Source: Methylococcaceae bacterium
GTDB taxonomy: Bacteria; Pseudomonadota; Gammaproteobacteria; Methylococcales; Methylomonadaceae
Direction of reading: 5' to 3'
Length of the DNA: 13,135 nucleotides
Assembly (NCBI GenBank): GCA_013140465.1
Contig: JABFST010000043.1
Span: 1 to 13,135, forward strand
A program made the position numbers and the translations under genes. The notes below the pieces were generated by a model. The model saw only the letters and a list, made by a program, of their open reading frames with translations. It did not search any database and had not been told where the DNA came from. Shown piece by piece: positions 6,396 through 13,135 of the stretch. Within the stretch, counting starts at the first letter, position 1. Every line of letters begins with the position of its first letter.

Positions 6396-7295
6396 TCAAC
6401 AACTTATTTCCTTGGCCGCCAACAGTAATTCGGCAATAAAATGCTGACTGTATAAGGGTAAATAATTGTGCTTTAAATAAGCAATCTTGGTTCTTGAACT
6501 GGGCATAATAGTGGATAAATCGCGTGCCACCAAATCGTTGTCAGCCTGAGGATCATACGCCATCGCCGTGATTAAGCCCACGCCCATACCTAGGCGCACA
6601 TAGGTTTTAATCACGTCGGTGTCCGAAGCCGCTAAGGTAATGTCCAGCTCTAATCCGGCATTTTTAAACGCACTTTCAATAGTCGAACGCCCCGTAAAAC
6701 CAAAGCTATAAGTTAAGACAGGAAACGTGGCGAGGCGTTGTAAGGTGATTTCACCCTCGCTTAGGGGATGGCCTTTAGGCACTACCAGCGCATGATGCCA
6801 TTCATAACAGGTTTCAATCACCAAATCCGGTTCTTGATCGACTTTTTCCGTACAAATGGCAATGTCGGCCTTGCGCGTGTGCAATTGTTCAATCAATTGG
6901 TCGGGTGACGATTGCACCATGTAAATTTTTACCCCAGGATATTTTGTCCGAAACCGTTGGATAGGCACGGGCAGAAAATATTTTGCTTGGGTGTGGGTGG
7001 TGGCGATGTGCAACACGCCTTGGTTGCTGTCCAAATAATCGGCGGCGATGTGCTGGATATTGCTTTTGGCGCGGTTAATTGCCGCCACTTCATCCATAAT
7101 GCGCAGCCCTAACGGGGTCATACCGACTAGTTTTTTGCCTTGCCGCTCAAACAAGGGCGAACCCAGTTCCGCCTCGAACAAATGCAGTTGCCGACTGACG
7201 GCGGATTGCACGATGTGCATTTTTTCAGCGGCCTTGGACAAATTAAGGTTGGTTTCTTGTAAAACCCTCAGCAATTCAATTTGGCTTAAGTTCAT
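6396..7295 (-). CDS. cysB: LysR-type regulator CysB
   Basis: A DNA-binding activator of sulfate uptake and cysteine biosynthesis genes; in enterics it responds to N-acetylserine and is opposed by sulfide or thiosulfate. It has 299 aa, against 324 in E. coli. The winged helix-turn-helix occupies about 1-60 (LSKAAEKMHIVQSAVSRQLHLFE). The effector domain follows a linker helix. TTHTQAKYFLP at 99-109 places Thr100, Thr102 and Gln103 exactly where enteric CysB binds its ligand, so this is CysB/Cbl and not a generic LysR protein. CysB versus Cbl cannot be settled by eye, but it is the only such regulator here. AAAGGA lies 8 nt before the ATG (7293-7295). It follows cysA by 63 bp on the same strand and may share the sulfate-transport transcript, which would be unlike the separate cysB locus of enterics. 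Confidence 0.9.
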   Translation of the reverse strand: MNLSQIELLRVLQETNLNLSKAAEKMHIVQSAVSRQLHLFEAELGSPLFERQGKKLVGMTPLGLRIMDEVAAINRAKSNIQHIAADYLDSNQGVLHIATTHTQAKYFLPVPIQRFRTKYPGVKIYMVQSSPDQLIEQLHTRKADIAICTEKVDQEPDLVIETCYEWHHALVVPKGHPLSEGEITLQRLATFPVLTYSFGFTGRSTIESAFKNAGLELDITLAASDTDVIKTYVRLGMGVGLITAMAYDPQADNDLVARDLSTIMPSSRTKIAYLKHNYLPLYSQHFIAELLLAAKEISC

Positions 7296-7358
7296 GGTTA
7301 GCGTCCTTTTCTAAGAGTCCTTGGGTGGTTAGCGCGGCGTTGGCACATAGTTATCGGC

Positions 7359-8402
7359 TTAATGGAACCAATGCGCTTGGCGTATTTTTAAATCAACCTT
7401 GTCGCCCCGATTAAGTTGCAACTCTTTAAATTGGTCATTGGGCATTTCGGCAAAGACATGCGCGGCTGAGCTATTCGAGCCATTTTTAACCAATTCCAAA
7501 CGGATCAACGCCCCTAAGTGTTGCCAATCTTTTACCATAGCAGGTGCGTTGTCTTCGGCGCGGGATTTTTCAATGATGATGTCATGCGGGCGGACGTGGG
7601 CGATTTTGCCGTCTTTTTGCGGTGTCAATAAACCTGCGGCTTGCAGCCAATCACTGTCATGTTCGCCTAAATCAAAAATGTTGGTTTGCCCGATAAAGCG
7701 CGATACAAAAGCATTAGCAGGATGGTCATAAATGGCACTGGGCGAGCCTTGTTGTTCGATACGCCCGTGGTTTAACACCACGACTTGACTCGCCACTTCC
7801 ATCGCTTCTTCTTGATCGTGGGTGACAAAAATGCTGGTTACGTTCAGTTCGTGGTGCAAATTTCTCAGCCATTGCCGCAAATCTTTACGCACACTGGCAT
7901 CCAGCGCACCAAACGGTTCATCCAACAACAACACCGACGGTTCTACCGCCAATGCGCGGGCCAAGGCGATACGTTGGCGTTGTCCGCCAGACAATTGGTC
8001 GGGGTAGCGGTCATGCAGCCAATCTAATTGCACCAACTCCAGCAAGGCATGGACTTTTTTGCTGATGGCTTCGTTGCTGGGGCGGGTACTGCGCGGTTTT
8101 ACGCGCAAACCAAAAGCGACGTTTTCAAAAACCGACATATGCCGGAACAAGGCATAATGCTGGAACACAAAACCAATGCCGCGCGCACTGACTTCTTGGT
8201 GGGTTTTGTCTACACCGCTCAGCAATACGCGGCCTTGGTCGGCACGTTCCAAGCCAGCAATAATGCGCAACAAAGTGGTTTTGCCACAGCCTGACGGGCC
8301 CAGCAGAGCCACCAATTCACCTTCAGGAATTTCTAAGTTGATATGGTTTAGGGCAGAAAAACTACCAAAATTTTTACTGATGTCTGCAAGTAAGATACTC
8401 AT
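7359..8402 (-). CDS. cysA: Sulfate/thiosulfate ABC transporter ATPase CysA
   Basis: The nucleotide-binding subunit that powers sulfate import at the inner membrane. It has 347 aa, a little shorter than E. coli CysA (365). Walker A is GPSGCGKTT (35-43), the Q-loop glutamine is Gln81, the signature is LSGGQ (137-141), Walker B is VLLLDEP (157-163) and the switch histidine is His195 (VTHDQEE). A TOBE-like regulatory domain follows from about residue 235. The ATG (8400-8402) is 34 bp after the cysW stop. The Shine-Dalgarno (GAG about 9-11 nt upstream) is weak, so it may depend on coupling with cysW. It is the last gene of sbp-cysTWA. Confidence 0.95.
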   Translation of the reverse strand: MSILLADISKNFGSFSALNHINLEIPEGELVALLGPSGCGKTTLLRIIAGLERADQGRVLLSGVDKTHQEVSARGIGFVFQHYALFRHMSVFENVAFGLRVKPRSTRPSNEAISKKVHALLELVQLDWLHDRYPDQLSGGQRQRIALARALAVEPSVLLLDEPFGALDASVRKDLRQWLRNLHHELNVTSIFVTHDQEEAMEVASQVVVLNHGRIEQQGSPSAIYDHPANAFVSRFIGQTNIFDLGEHDSDWLQAAGLLTPQKDGKIAHVRPHDIIIEKSRAEDNAPAMVKDWQHLGALIRLELVKNGSNSSAAHVFAEMPNDQFKELQLNRGDKVDLKIRQAHWFH

Positions 8403-8436
8403 GATCGGATTCTCAAAAAAAGGGGGCGTAAGCGTG

Positions 8437-9303
8437 CTAGCGGGTGGCTTGTTTCCATTCCAACGCGGTTTTTAATATCAGCGTGACAATCGCCAAAGCC
8501 GCCAAGATTGAGGCACTGGCAAAAGCGCCAACGACATCGTAATCGTTGTAATTAACTTCAACATGTAAGGGCAAGGTGTTGGTCAAACCACGGATATGCC
8601 CGGACACCACCGATACCGCGCCAAACTCGCCCATTGCGCGGGCATTACATAACAACACGCCATATAACAACGCCCATTTGATATTCGGCAGAGTGACCGC
8701 CCAAAAGGTTTTCCAGCCGCTGGCCCCTAAAGACAAGGCGGCCTCTTCTTCTTGGTTGCCCATTTCCTGCATCAGCGGAATCAGTTGCCGGGCGACAAAA
8801 GGAAAGGTAATAAACAGCGTTGCCAAGATAATCCCCGGCACGGCAAAAATGATTTTAATGTCGTGGGCCATGAGCCATTCGCCAAACCAGCCTTCCGCGC
8901 CAAACAGCAACACAAAAATAAACCCGGAAATAACCGGAGAAACTGAAAACGGCAAATCGATTAAAGTGGTCAACAGGCTTTTACCTTTAAAGTCAAAGCG
9001 GGTAATCGCCCACGCTGCCGCCACACCAAACACGGTGTTTAAGGGCACAGTCACCAAGGCGACCAGCAAAGTGAGGTTAATCGCCGACAGCGTATCGTCT
9101 TGCGTTAACGCCGACCAATAAGTGCTGATGCCTTTCGATAAGGCTTGAAAAATCACCAAACCCAAGGGCAAGCAGATAAACAGGCTGATAAAACCCACAG
9201 CTGTTGCGGTCAGCAGCCAGCGCACCCAAGTGGGGTCTTGCAAAGCCCGGGGCTGGCGCAACGCCAATTTGGCGGGGACGATTTTTGGTGGGGTATGGCT
9301 CAT
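8437..9303 (-). CDS. cysW: Sulfate ABC transporter permease CysW
   Basis: An inner-membrane permease that pairs with CysT to form the sulfate channel. It has 288 aa with about six hydrophobic segments; the first is near 28-55. The EAA loop that contacts CysA is at about 186-215 ([24 protein letters not shown]). The motif [19 protein letters not shown] (221-239) is typical of CysW. The ATG (9301-9303) has AAGGAA 8 nt upstream, and that ribosome site overlaps the cysT stop codon, so the two are tightly linked. Confidence 0.95.
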   Translation of the reverse strand: MSHTPPKIVPAKLALRQPRALQDPTWVRWLLTATAVGFISLFICLPLGLVIFQALSKGISTYWSALTQDDTLSAINLTLLVALVTVPLNTVFGVAAAWAITRFDFKGKSLLTTLIDLPFSVSPVISGFIFVLLFGAEGWFGEWLMAHDIKIIFAVPGIILATLFITFPFVARQLIPLMQEMGNQEEEAALSLGASGWKTFWAVTLPNIKWALLYGVLLCNARAMGEFGAVSVVSGHIRGLTNTLPLHVEVNYNDYDVVGAFASASILAALAIVTLILKTALEWKQATR

Positions 9304-9315
9304 GGTGTGTGTTCC

Positions 9316-10143
9316 TTAGAGTTGTCCTGAACGCTTGCGCACCCAATATTGCAAGACATTAATCAATAACAATAACAAAAATGAAATGACCAACATGGTC
9401 AGGGCAATAGCGGTTGCGCCTTCAATATCGAACTGTTCCAGCTTGGTGACGATCAGCAAGGGCACGATTTCTGAGATATATGGAATGTTGCCCGCGATAA
9501 AAATCACCGAACCGTATTCGCCTACGCCCCGGGCAAACGCCAAGGCAAAACCCGTCAATAAGGCTGGAAACACATTGGGGAAAATGATTTTGGTAAACAC
9601 TTGCCAACGCGTTGCCCCTAAACTGGCCCCGGCTTCTTCCATAGAGCTTTCAAATTCCAACAACACGGGTTCTACCGTGCGCACGATAAATGGGATGCTG
9701 ATAAAAATTAACGCCATGACGATGCCCAAAGGCTTAAACGCCACTTGTATGCCGAAGGTTTGCATCAGGAATTTGCCCAAAAACCCGCTAGGCTGAAAAA
9801 TAGTTGCCAACACAATACCTGCCACGGCAGTAGGCAGGGCAAACGGGAAATCGATAAGGGCATGAAAAAAGCGTTTGCCTATAAAGGCGTAGCGCACTAA
9901 CACCCACGCGACAATAAAGCCAAAAAAGCTGGCAATACCCGCCGCCACCAAAGCCGTTATAAAACTGACCCGAAACGAAGACAGCACGCGTTTGTTGGTG
10001 ATGATGTTCAGATAATCTTCCCAACTGAGCTGGAAACTTTTGAATACCAAGGTACTTAACGGGATTAACACCACTAGGCTTAAGTACAGCAAAGTGAAGC
10101 TAATCGTGGGGCGAAATCCTGGCATGATGCTAGTGCGTGACAT
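9316..10143 (-). CDS. cysT: Sulfate ABC transporter permease CysT (CysU)
   Basis: The partner permease of CysW. From the ATG at 10141-10143 it has 275 aa, close to E. coli CysU (277). Hydrophobic segments recur through the protein (for example 12-34, 59-83, 97-117, 139-155, 247-266). The EAA loop is at about 169-198 (EEAGASLGATRWQVFTKIIFPN), followed by ARGVGEYGSVIFIAGN, the CysT counterpart of the CysW signature. An in-frame GTG four codons upstream is possible, but a GAGA ribosome site 6 nt before the ATG favours the ATG. A 12-bp gap precedes cysW. A 229-bp gap with a palindromic element separates it from sbp. Confidence 0.94.
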   Translation of the reverse strand: MSRTSIMPGFRPTISFTLLYLSLVVLIPLSTLVFKSFQLSWEDYLNIITNKRVLSSFRVSFITALVAAGIASFFGFIVAWVLVRYAFIGKRFFHALIDFPFALPTAVAGIVLATIFQPSGFLGKFLMQTFGIQVAFKPLGIVMALIFISIPFIVRTVEPVLLEFESSMEEAGASLGATRWQVFTKIIFPNVFPALLTGFALAFARGVGEYGSVIFIAGNIPYISEIVPLLIVTKLEQFDIEGATAIALTMLVISFLLLLLINVLQYWVRKRSGQL

Positions 10144-10237
10144 CGTTATTCTCACAAAGGGTCGGTCGTTGGGCTATCGGTGTTTAAAGGTCAGGCCGTT
10201 ATGGCAAGCCTGCTTAGGATATTAGCGTTACCATAAA

Positions 10238-10335
10238 GTTAAGCAATTCCGGCTGGAGTGCAACGGCTTTAGACGTTGCCGAGTCGGCCATAAAACTGAC
10301 CAGACAAGGTCTAAAGCCGTTGTACTTCGCTTAAC
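10238..10335. repeat. 98-bp palindromic element between sbp and cysT (dispersed repeat copy B)
   Basis: Outer 7-bp ends GTTAAGC (10238-10244) and GCTTAAC (10329-10335) enclose an 18-bp stem, 10257-10274 with 10309-10326 (one mismatch), around a 34-nt loop. The left arm and loop (10251-10296) are the inverted copy of 770-815. It looks like a MITE or BIME-type element. On the sbp-cysT transcript it would form a stable hairpin, which could protect the sbp mRNA and lower permease expression relative to the binding protein. No clear target duplication was seen. Confidence 0.7.
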
Positions 10336-10372
10336 TATGGGCAGTGGCTGTTAGTAAAGGGCGGGGGCGGGC

Positions 10373-11383
10373 TTATTTGCCGGTGCCGTAAATTTGGTCA
10401 AACACGCCATCATCGGCAAAATGCTTTTTCTGTGCCGCATTCCAACCACCAAACGCTTCGATTTTGACTAACTCTAAAGGTTGGAATTGCTTGGCGTATT
10501 TGGCGGCAATTTCAGGGTCGGTAGGACGGTAGTAATTTTTGCCGATCAGGTCTTGGCCTTCTTTGCTGTACAAGTATTTTAGGTATTCGGTCGCTACTTC
10601 CACTGTGCCGTGCTTGCGGGCTACGTCTTCAACGACGGTGACAGGGGGTTCAGCCAAAATGCTTAACGAGGGCGTGATAATTTCATACTTGTCAGCGCCA
10701 AATTCGCGCAAAGCCAAGTAGGCTTCGTTTTCCCAAGTGATTAACACATCGCCAATTTCACGTTCAATAAAGGTCGTGGTTGAGCCGCGTGCGCCCGTAT
10801 CCAACACCGCCGCATTTTTATAGAGTTTGGCGACGAAGTCTGTTGCCGCCGCTTCGTCGTTATTGTTGTGCTTAAGTGCATACGCCCAAGCCGCCAAATA
10901 ATTCCAACGCGCACCACCCGAGGTTTTGGGGTTGGGGGTGACGATGCTGACGCCGGGCTTAACAATGTCATTCCAATCTTTAATGCCTAAGGGGTTGCCT
11001 TTGCGCACCAGCAACACAATGGTGGAGGTGTAAGGTGAACTGTTGTTAGGTAACAGGCTTTGCCAGTTTTCAGGGATCAGTTTGCGTTTTTCAAACAACT
11101 GATCGACATCGTAGCCTAAGGCCAAGGTCACAACATCGGCTTCCAGCCCTTCCAACACGGATCGCGCTTGTTTGCCTGAACCTGCATGGGATTGGTTGAT
11201 AGTGACCTTGTCTCCGGTTTTGGCTAGCCAGTATTTGGCAAAGACGGGGTTGTATTCTTTATATAATTCCCGCGTGGGGTCGTAAGACACGTTCAACAAA
11301 TTAACATCCGCCGCATGGCTGTGGCCCACGGCTAATAATGCAAATGCCGCCGCAACAACAGTGCGGATTAGGTTTTTATTCAT
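10373..11383 (-). CDS. sbp: Periplasmic sulfate-binding protein
   Basis: Captures sulfate in the periplasm and delivers it to CysTWA. It has 336 aa (E. coli Sbp is 329). Residues 1-24 form a signal peptide (basic start, hydrophobic core, SHA then ADVN at the likely cleavage site). The mature start [13 protein letters not shown] is the Sbp/CysP hallmark. [10 protein letters not shown] (65-74), [10 protein letters not shown] (154-163) and GARGSTTTF hold the sulfate-binding backbone and hydroxyl groups. Sbp is favoured over thiosulfate-preferring CysP by overall similarity, but specificity cannot be read with certainty. AAAGG lies 9 nt before the ATG (11381-11383). It is the first gene of the transport operon; its promoter must lie in the short unique stretch 11384-11434 or within the repeat cluster upstream. 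Confidence 0.95.
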   Translation of the reverse strand: MNKNLIRTVVAAAFALLAVGHSHAADVNLLNVSYDPTRELYKEYNPVFAKYWLAKTGDKVTINQSHAGSGKQARSVLEGLEADVVTLALGYDVDQLFEKRKLIPENWQSLLPNNSSPYTSTIVLLVRKGNPLGIKDWNDIVKPGVSIVTPNPKTSGGARWNYLAAWAYALKHNNNDEAAATDFVAKLYKNAAVLDTGARGSTTTFIEREIGDVLITWENEAYLALREFGADKYEIITPSLSILAEPPVTVVEDVARKHGTVEVATEYLKYLYSKEGQDLIGKNYYRPTDPEIAAKYAKQFQPLELVKIEAFGGWNAAQKKHFADDGVFDQIYGTGK

Positions 11384-11434
11384 TACAAACTACCTTTGGT
11401 TGGTTGGGTTAAACGGTTAAATTTCTTGGTTATT

Positions 11435-11564
11435 TATCGTTCCCCCGCTCCGCGTGGGAATGCCGCTGAAGACGCTCCAGCGTCTTCTTGGCTTTGTGGA
11501 TCCTTACAAACTCCCGCAACGCAGGAGCGTTGCGGGATGAATTCCCACGCAGAGCGTGGGAACT
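11435..11564. repeat. 130-bp unit, copy 1 (most divergent)
   Basis: The copy nearest sbp. It carries CCCCCGC where the others have CCCACGC, breaking one pair of the first stem, plus GCCGCTGAA for GCCGCCGAA and CTTACAAACT for CTTAAAAGCC. It therefore looks like the oldest copy. Confidence 0.9.
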
Positions 11565-11585
11565 ATAAAACTATAAAAATTTACC

Positions 11586-11715
11586 TATCGTTCCCACGCT
11601 CCGCGTGGGAATGCCGCCGAAGACGCTCCAGCGTCTTCCTGGCCTTGTAGATCCTTAAAAGCCCCCGCAACGCAGGAGCGTTGCGGGATGAATTCCCACG
11701 CAGAGCGTGGGAACT
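11586..11715. repeat. 130-bp unit, copy 2
   Basis: All four palindromes are intact. Differences from copy 3 are in the internal linker (CTTCCTGGCCTTGTAG against CTTCTTGGCTTTGTGG). Confidence 0.9.
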
Positions 11716-11730
11716 ATAAAAATTTTTACT

Positions 11731-11860
11731 TATCGTTCCCACGCTCCGCGTGGGAATGCCGCCGAAGACGCTCCAGCGTCTTCTTGGCTTTGTGGATCCT
11801 TAAAAGCCCCCGCAACGCAGGAGCGTTGCGGGATGAATTCCCACGCAGAGCGTGGGAACT
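11731..11860. repeat. 130-bp unit, copy 3
   Basis: All four palindromes are intact. The spacer after it (11861-11886) contains an 18-bp match to the porin gene. Confidence 0.9.
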
Positions 11861-11866
11861 ATAAAA

Positions 11867-11884
11867 ATAATCGCATAAGGGTTA
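11867..11884. repeat. 18-bp fragment identical to the porin coding sequence
   Basis: ATAATCGCATAAGGGTTA occurs here between repeat units 3 and 4 and again, in the same orientation, inside the porin gene at 12148-12165, where it encodes NPYAII. An exact 18-bp match 281 bp away suggests a duplicated porin 3' fragment separated by copy 4. Confidence 0.7.
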
Positions 11885-11886
11885 CC

Positions 11887-12016
11887 TATCGTTCCCACGC
11901 TCCGCGTGGGAATGCCGCCGAAGACGCTCCAGCGTCTTCTTGGCTTTGTAGATCCTTAAAAGCCCCCGCAACGCAGGAGTGTTGCGGGATGAATTCCCAC
12001 GCAGAGCGTGGGAACT
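11887..12016. repeat. 130-bp unit, copy 4
   Basis: The copy nearest the porin stop. One substitution in the third stem (AGGAGTGTTGC for AGGAGCGTTGC) leaves a G-T or A-C mismatch depending on strand. Confidence 0.9.
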
Positions 12017-12044
12017 ATAAAAACTATAAAATCCAACGCAACAG

Positions 12045-13135
12045 TTAAAAAGCCAACTGAAAACGGGTGGCAAACACTTGTTCAGTCGGGCGGTTTGCGC
12101 CTTTTGCCGCGCCGCCTTGGAACGACACTTGTTCATAATCTGCACGGATAATCGCATAAGGGTTAAGAAACCAATTAAACCCCAATGCCCAGGCCGTAGC
12201 ATGGTTAGCCGCCAAATTCGGATCTATCACTTGGAATGTGCTGCTGTCGATAGCCATTTCTGTCCATCGTGCTGCAAACTGCAAAGCGCCCCACTGCCCA
12301 GCCAACGGGCTGAAATTGCTTATGGGTTTTACCGCCCCAAAACTGTTGTCTTCGCCTGTCAACATATAAGATGTAAACACTTGCCAGGCTTTGTTGTTTT
12401 GCTGGACATTAACCCGCTGGCCTTTTTTATTGCTACCCGAAAGATGCTGGGAAGACAGCGCATATTCCGCCATCAGTCCAAACGGCCCGGCATACCAATA
12501 CGCTTGCGGATAAATGCGGTGCCTTTCGCCATCAGCCAGGGGGGCGCTATAGGCCACACCTTTGCTGTTTTTAAAGGTATTGGTGTAATTTAAATAGGTT
12601 GTGCGGCCTATAGGCGTAGCTTGGTTTCTAAGGTTTTCTTTATTGGGGTCGTCGGTAGTACCCGCTATGCCCACGCCAAAACCGTCTAGCCAGTCATTGG
12701 TGTGTTGGAAGGGGTGCATGAAGATTCGGCCTACAAATTCTTTATTGTCATTAACATCTGGGGAATTGTTGTTAGGGCTGCCGTCATCGCCTGAGCCGTT
12801 GTCTACCCCCAACTGATAGATAAAAAAGTTTTTCGCGTCTATAGGGCCGGGTATGGCTTCTACCGTATAGCCGGGCTTGGCAAAAGCCCCGTGCACTTGG
12901 AAACCCACATCACGGTTGCTGGCCAAATAAGTAGGGAATGCACGTTCTAAAAATGTGCCGTCAGAATCGCCTTGTAAGCGTTCCAAACTAAGGGCGGGTT
13001 TGAATTTGCCAATCAGAAAACTGAGTGCTGGGTCATAGGCGTAATCAACATACGCATCCGGCAAGATGTTTCCCGTAGCGGCAAAATCGGGCATGATCTT
13101 ATAAAAAATGTTTTTAAACACATAGCCTTCCAACC
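12045..13135 (-). CDS. OprP/OprO-like outer-membrane porin, C-terminal part
   Basis: The last ~363 codons of a beta-barrel porin; the 5' end lies beyond the right edge, so the N-terminus and signal peptide are not seen. The TTG at 13131-13133 is probably an internal codon. The segment DAYVDYAYDPALSFLIGKFKPALSLERLQ, then TFLERAFPTYLASNRDVGFQVHG, matches the conserved region of phosphate-selective porins O and P. Alternating hydrophobic strands continue to ATRFQLAF, with the terminal Phe that is the BAM signal of outer-membrane barrels. Asn/Asp-rich loops (DNGSGDDGSPNNNSPDVNDN) look surface exposed. Such porins carry anions; next to sulfate-uptake genes it may admit sulfate, but phosphate or another substrate is equally possible. 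The TAA stop (12045-12047) is 28 bp from the repeat cluster. Confidence 0.85.
   Translation of the reverse strand, partial: LEGYVFKNIFYKIMPDFAATGNILPDAYVDYAYDPALSFLIGKFKPALSLERLQGDSDGTFLERAFPTYLASNRDVGFQVHGAFAKPGYTVEAIPGPIDAKNFFIYQLGVDNGSGDDGSPNNNSPDVNDNKEFVGRIFMHPFQHTNDWLDGFGVGIAGTTDDPNKENLRNQATPIGRTTYLNYTNTFKNSKGVAYSAPLADGERHRIYPQAYWYAGPFGLMAEYALSSQHLSGSNKKGQRVNVQQNNKAWQVFTSYMLTGEDNSFGAVKPISNFSPLAGQWGALQFAARWTEMAIDSSTFQVIDPNLAANHATAWALGFNWFLNPYAIIRADYEQVSFQGGAAKGANRPTEQVFATRFQLAF

Larger units (their letters stand above)
11435..12016. repeat. Cluster of four 130-bp multi-hairpin repeat units
   Basis: Four direct copies of exactly 130 bp lie at 11435-11564, 11586-11715, 11731-11860 and 11887-12016, with unique spacers of 21, 15 and 26 bp. 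Each unit begins TATCGTTCC, ends GTGGGAACT and is followed by ATAAAA. Each holds four palindromes: CCCACGC-n3-GCGTGGG, GAAGACGCT-n2-AGCGTCTTC, CCCGCAACGC-n4-GCGTTGCGGG and a second CCCACGC-n3-GCGTGGG. The two terminal palindromes make the whole unit an inverted repeat as well. This is REP/BIME-like. The cluster fills the space between the porin stop and the sbp start, so it could insulate or attenuate read-through from porin into sbp. ORFs across it are artefacts of the repeat. Confidence 0.93.

Noticed and set aside
7296..7358. Regulatory site in the cysA-cysB gap
   Set aside because: Only a short GGTTAGCG direct repeat was seen; no dyad, terminator or convincing promoter.
11384..11434. CysB box or promoter for sbp
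   Set aside because: The stretch is AT-rich and suitably placed, but no -35/-10 pair or recognisable CysB site could be supported by eye.
11396..12202. ORFs running through the 130-bp repeat cluster on both strands
   Set aside because: They repeat the same peptide because the DNA is repeated, have no ribosome sites, and their sequence is explained by palindromes.

Overview
The window is bacterial and most likely gammaproteobacterial. A CysB-type LysR regulator, the order sbp-cysT-cysW-cysA and an OprP/OprO-like porin all fit that group. The dense REP/MITE-like palindromes would suit a Methylococcales-type genome, but that finer placement is only a guess. Almost all genes (1235-13135) lie on the minus strand, so biological order runs from high to low coordinates.

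Layout. (1) 1-713, plus strand: an AT-rich TOPRIM-domain gene (DUF3226-like), cut by the window edge and broken by a 134-bp MITE with an 8-bp target duplication. (2) 714-1234: no gene; a dispersed 46-bp repeat, a nested inverted-repeat element, and a second MITE (207 bp) with similar ends, different contents and its own 8-bp duplication, ending against the stop codon of the next gene. (3) 1235-6215, minus: cysK, serine O-acetyltransferase, a Family 2A (SrpI-like) encapsulin shell protein, and a SufS-like cysteine desulfurase with a ~285-residue N-terminal extension. (4) 6216-6395: a candidate sigma70 promoter reading into an intrinsic terminator before cysK, which could be an attenuator. (5) 6396-11383, minus: cysB, cysA, cysW, cysT and sbp, with a ~98-bp palindromic element between sbp and cysT. 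(6) 11435-12016: four 130-bp multi-hairpin repeat units. (7) 12045-13135, minus: the C-terminal part of an OprP/OprO-like porin.

How the genes fit together. Sbp-CysTWA imports sulfate. The reduction steps to sulfide are not in the window. O-acetylserine from the acetyltransferase plus sulfide gives cysteine through CysK. The desulfurase, predicted to be packaged in the encapsulin by its N-terminal region, would take sulfur from cysteine and deposit it inside the shell. CysB is the expected sensor of O-acetylserine/N-acetylserine. The order cysK-SAT-encapsulin resembles the sulfur-regulated srpG-srpH-srpI genes of Synechococcus elongatus. The system to notice is this sulfur-storing nanocompartment embedded in a sulfate-to-cysteine locus. 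The encapsulin type is already known; the less familiar points are its linkage here to sulfate import and CysB, the repeated motif in the cargo extension, the possible attenuator, and the two MITEs with matching ends and different interiors.
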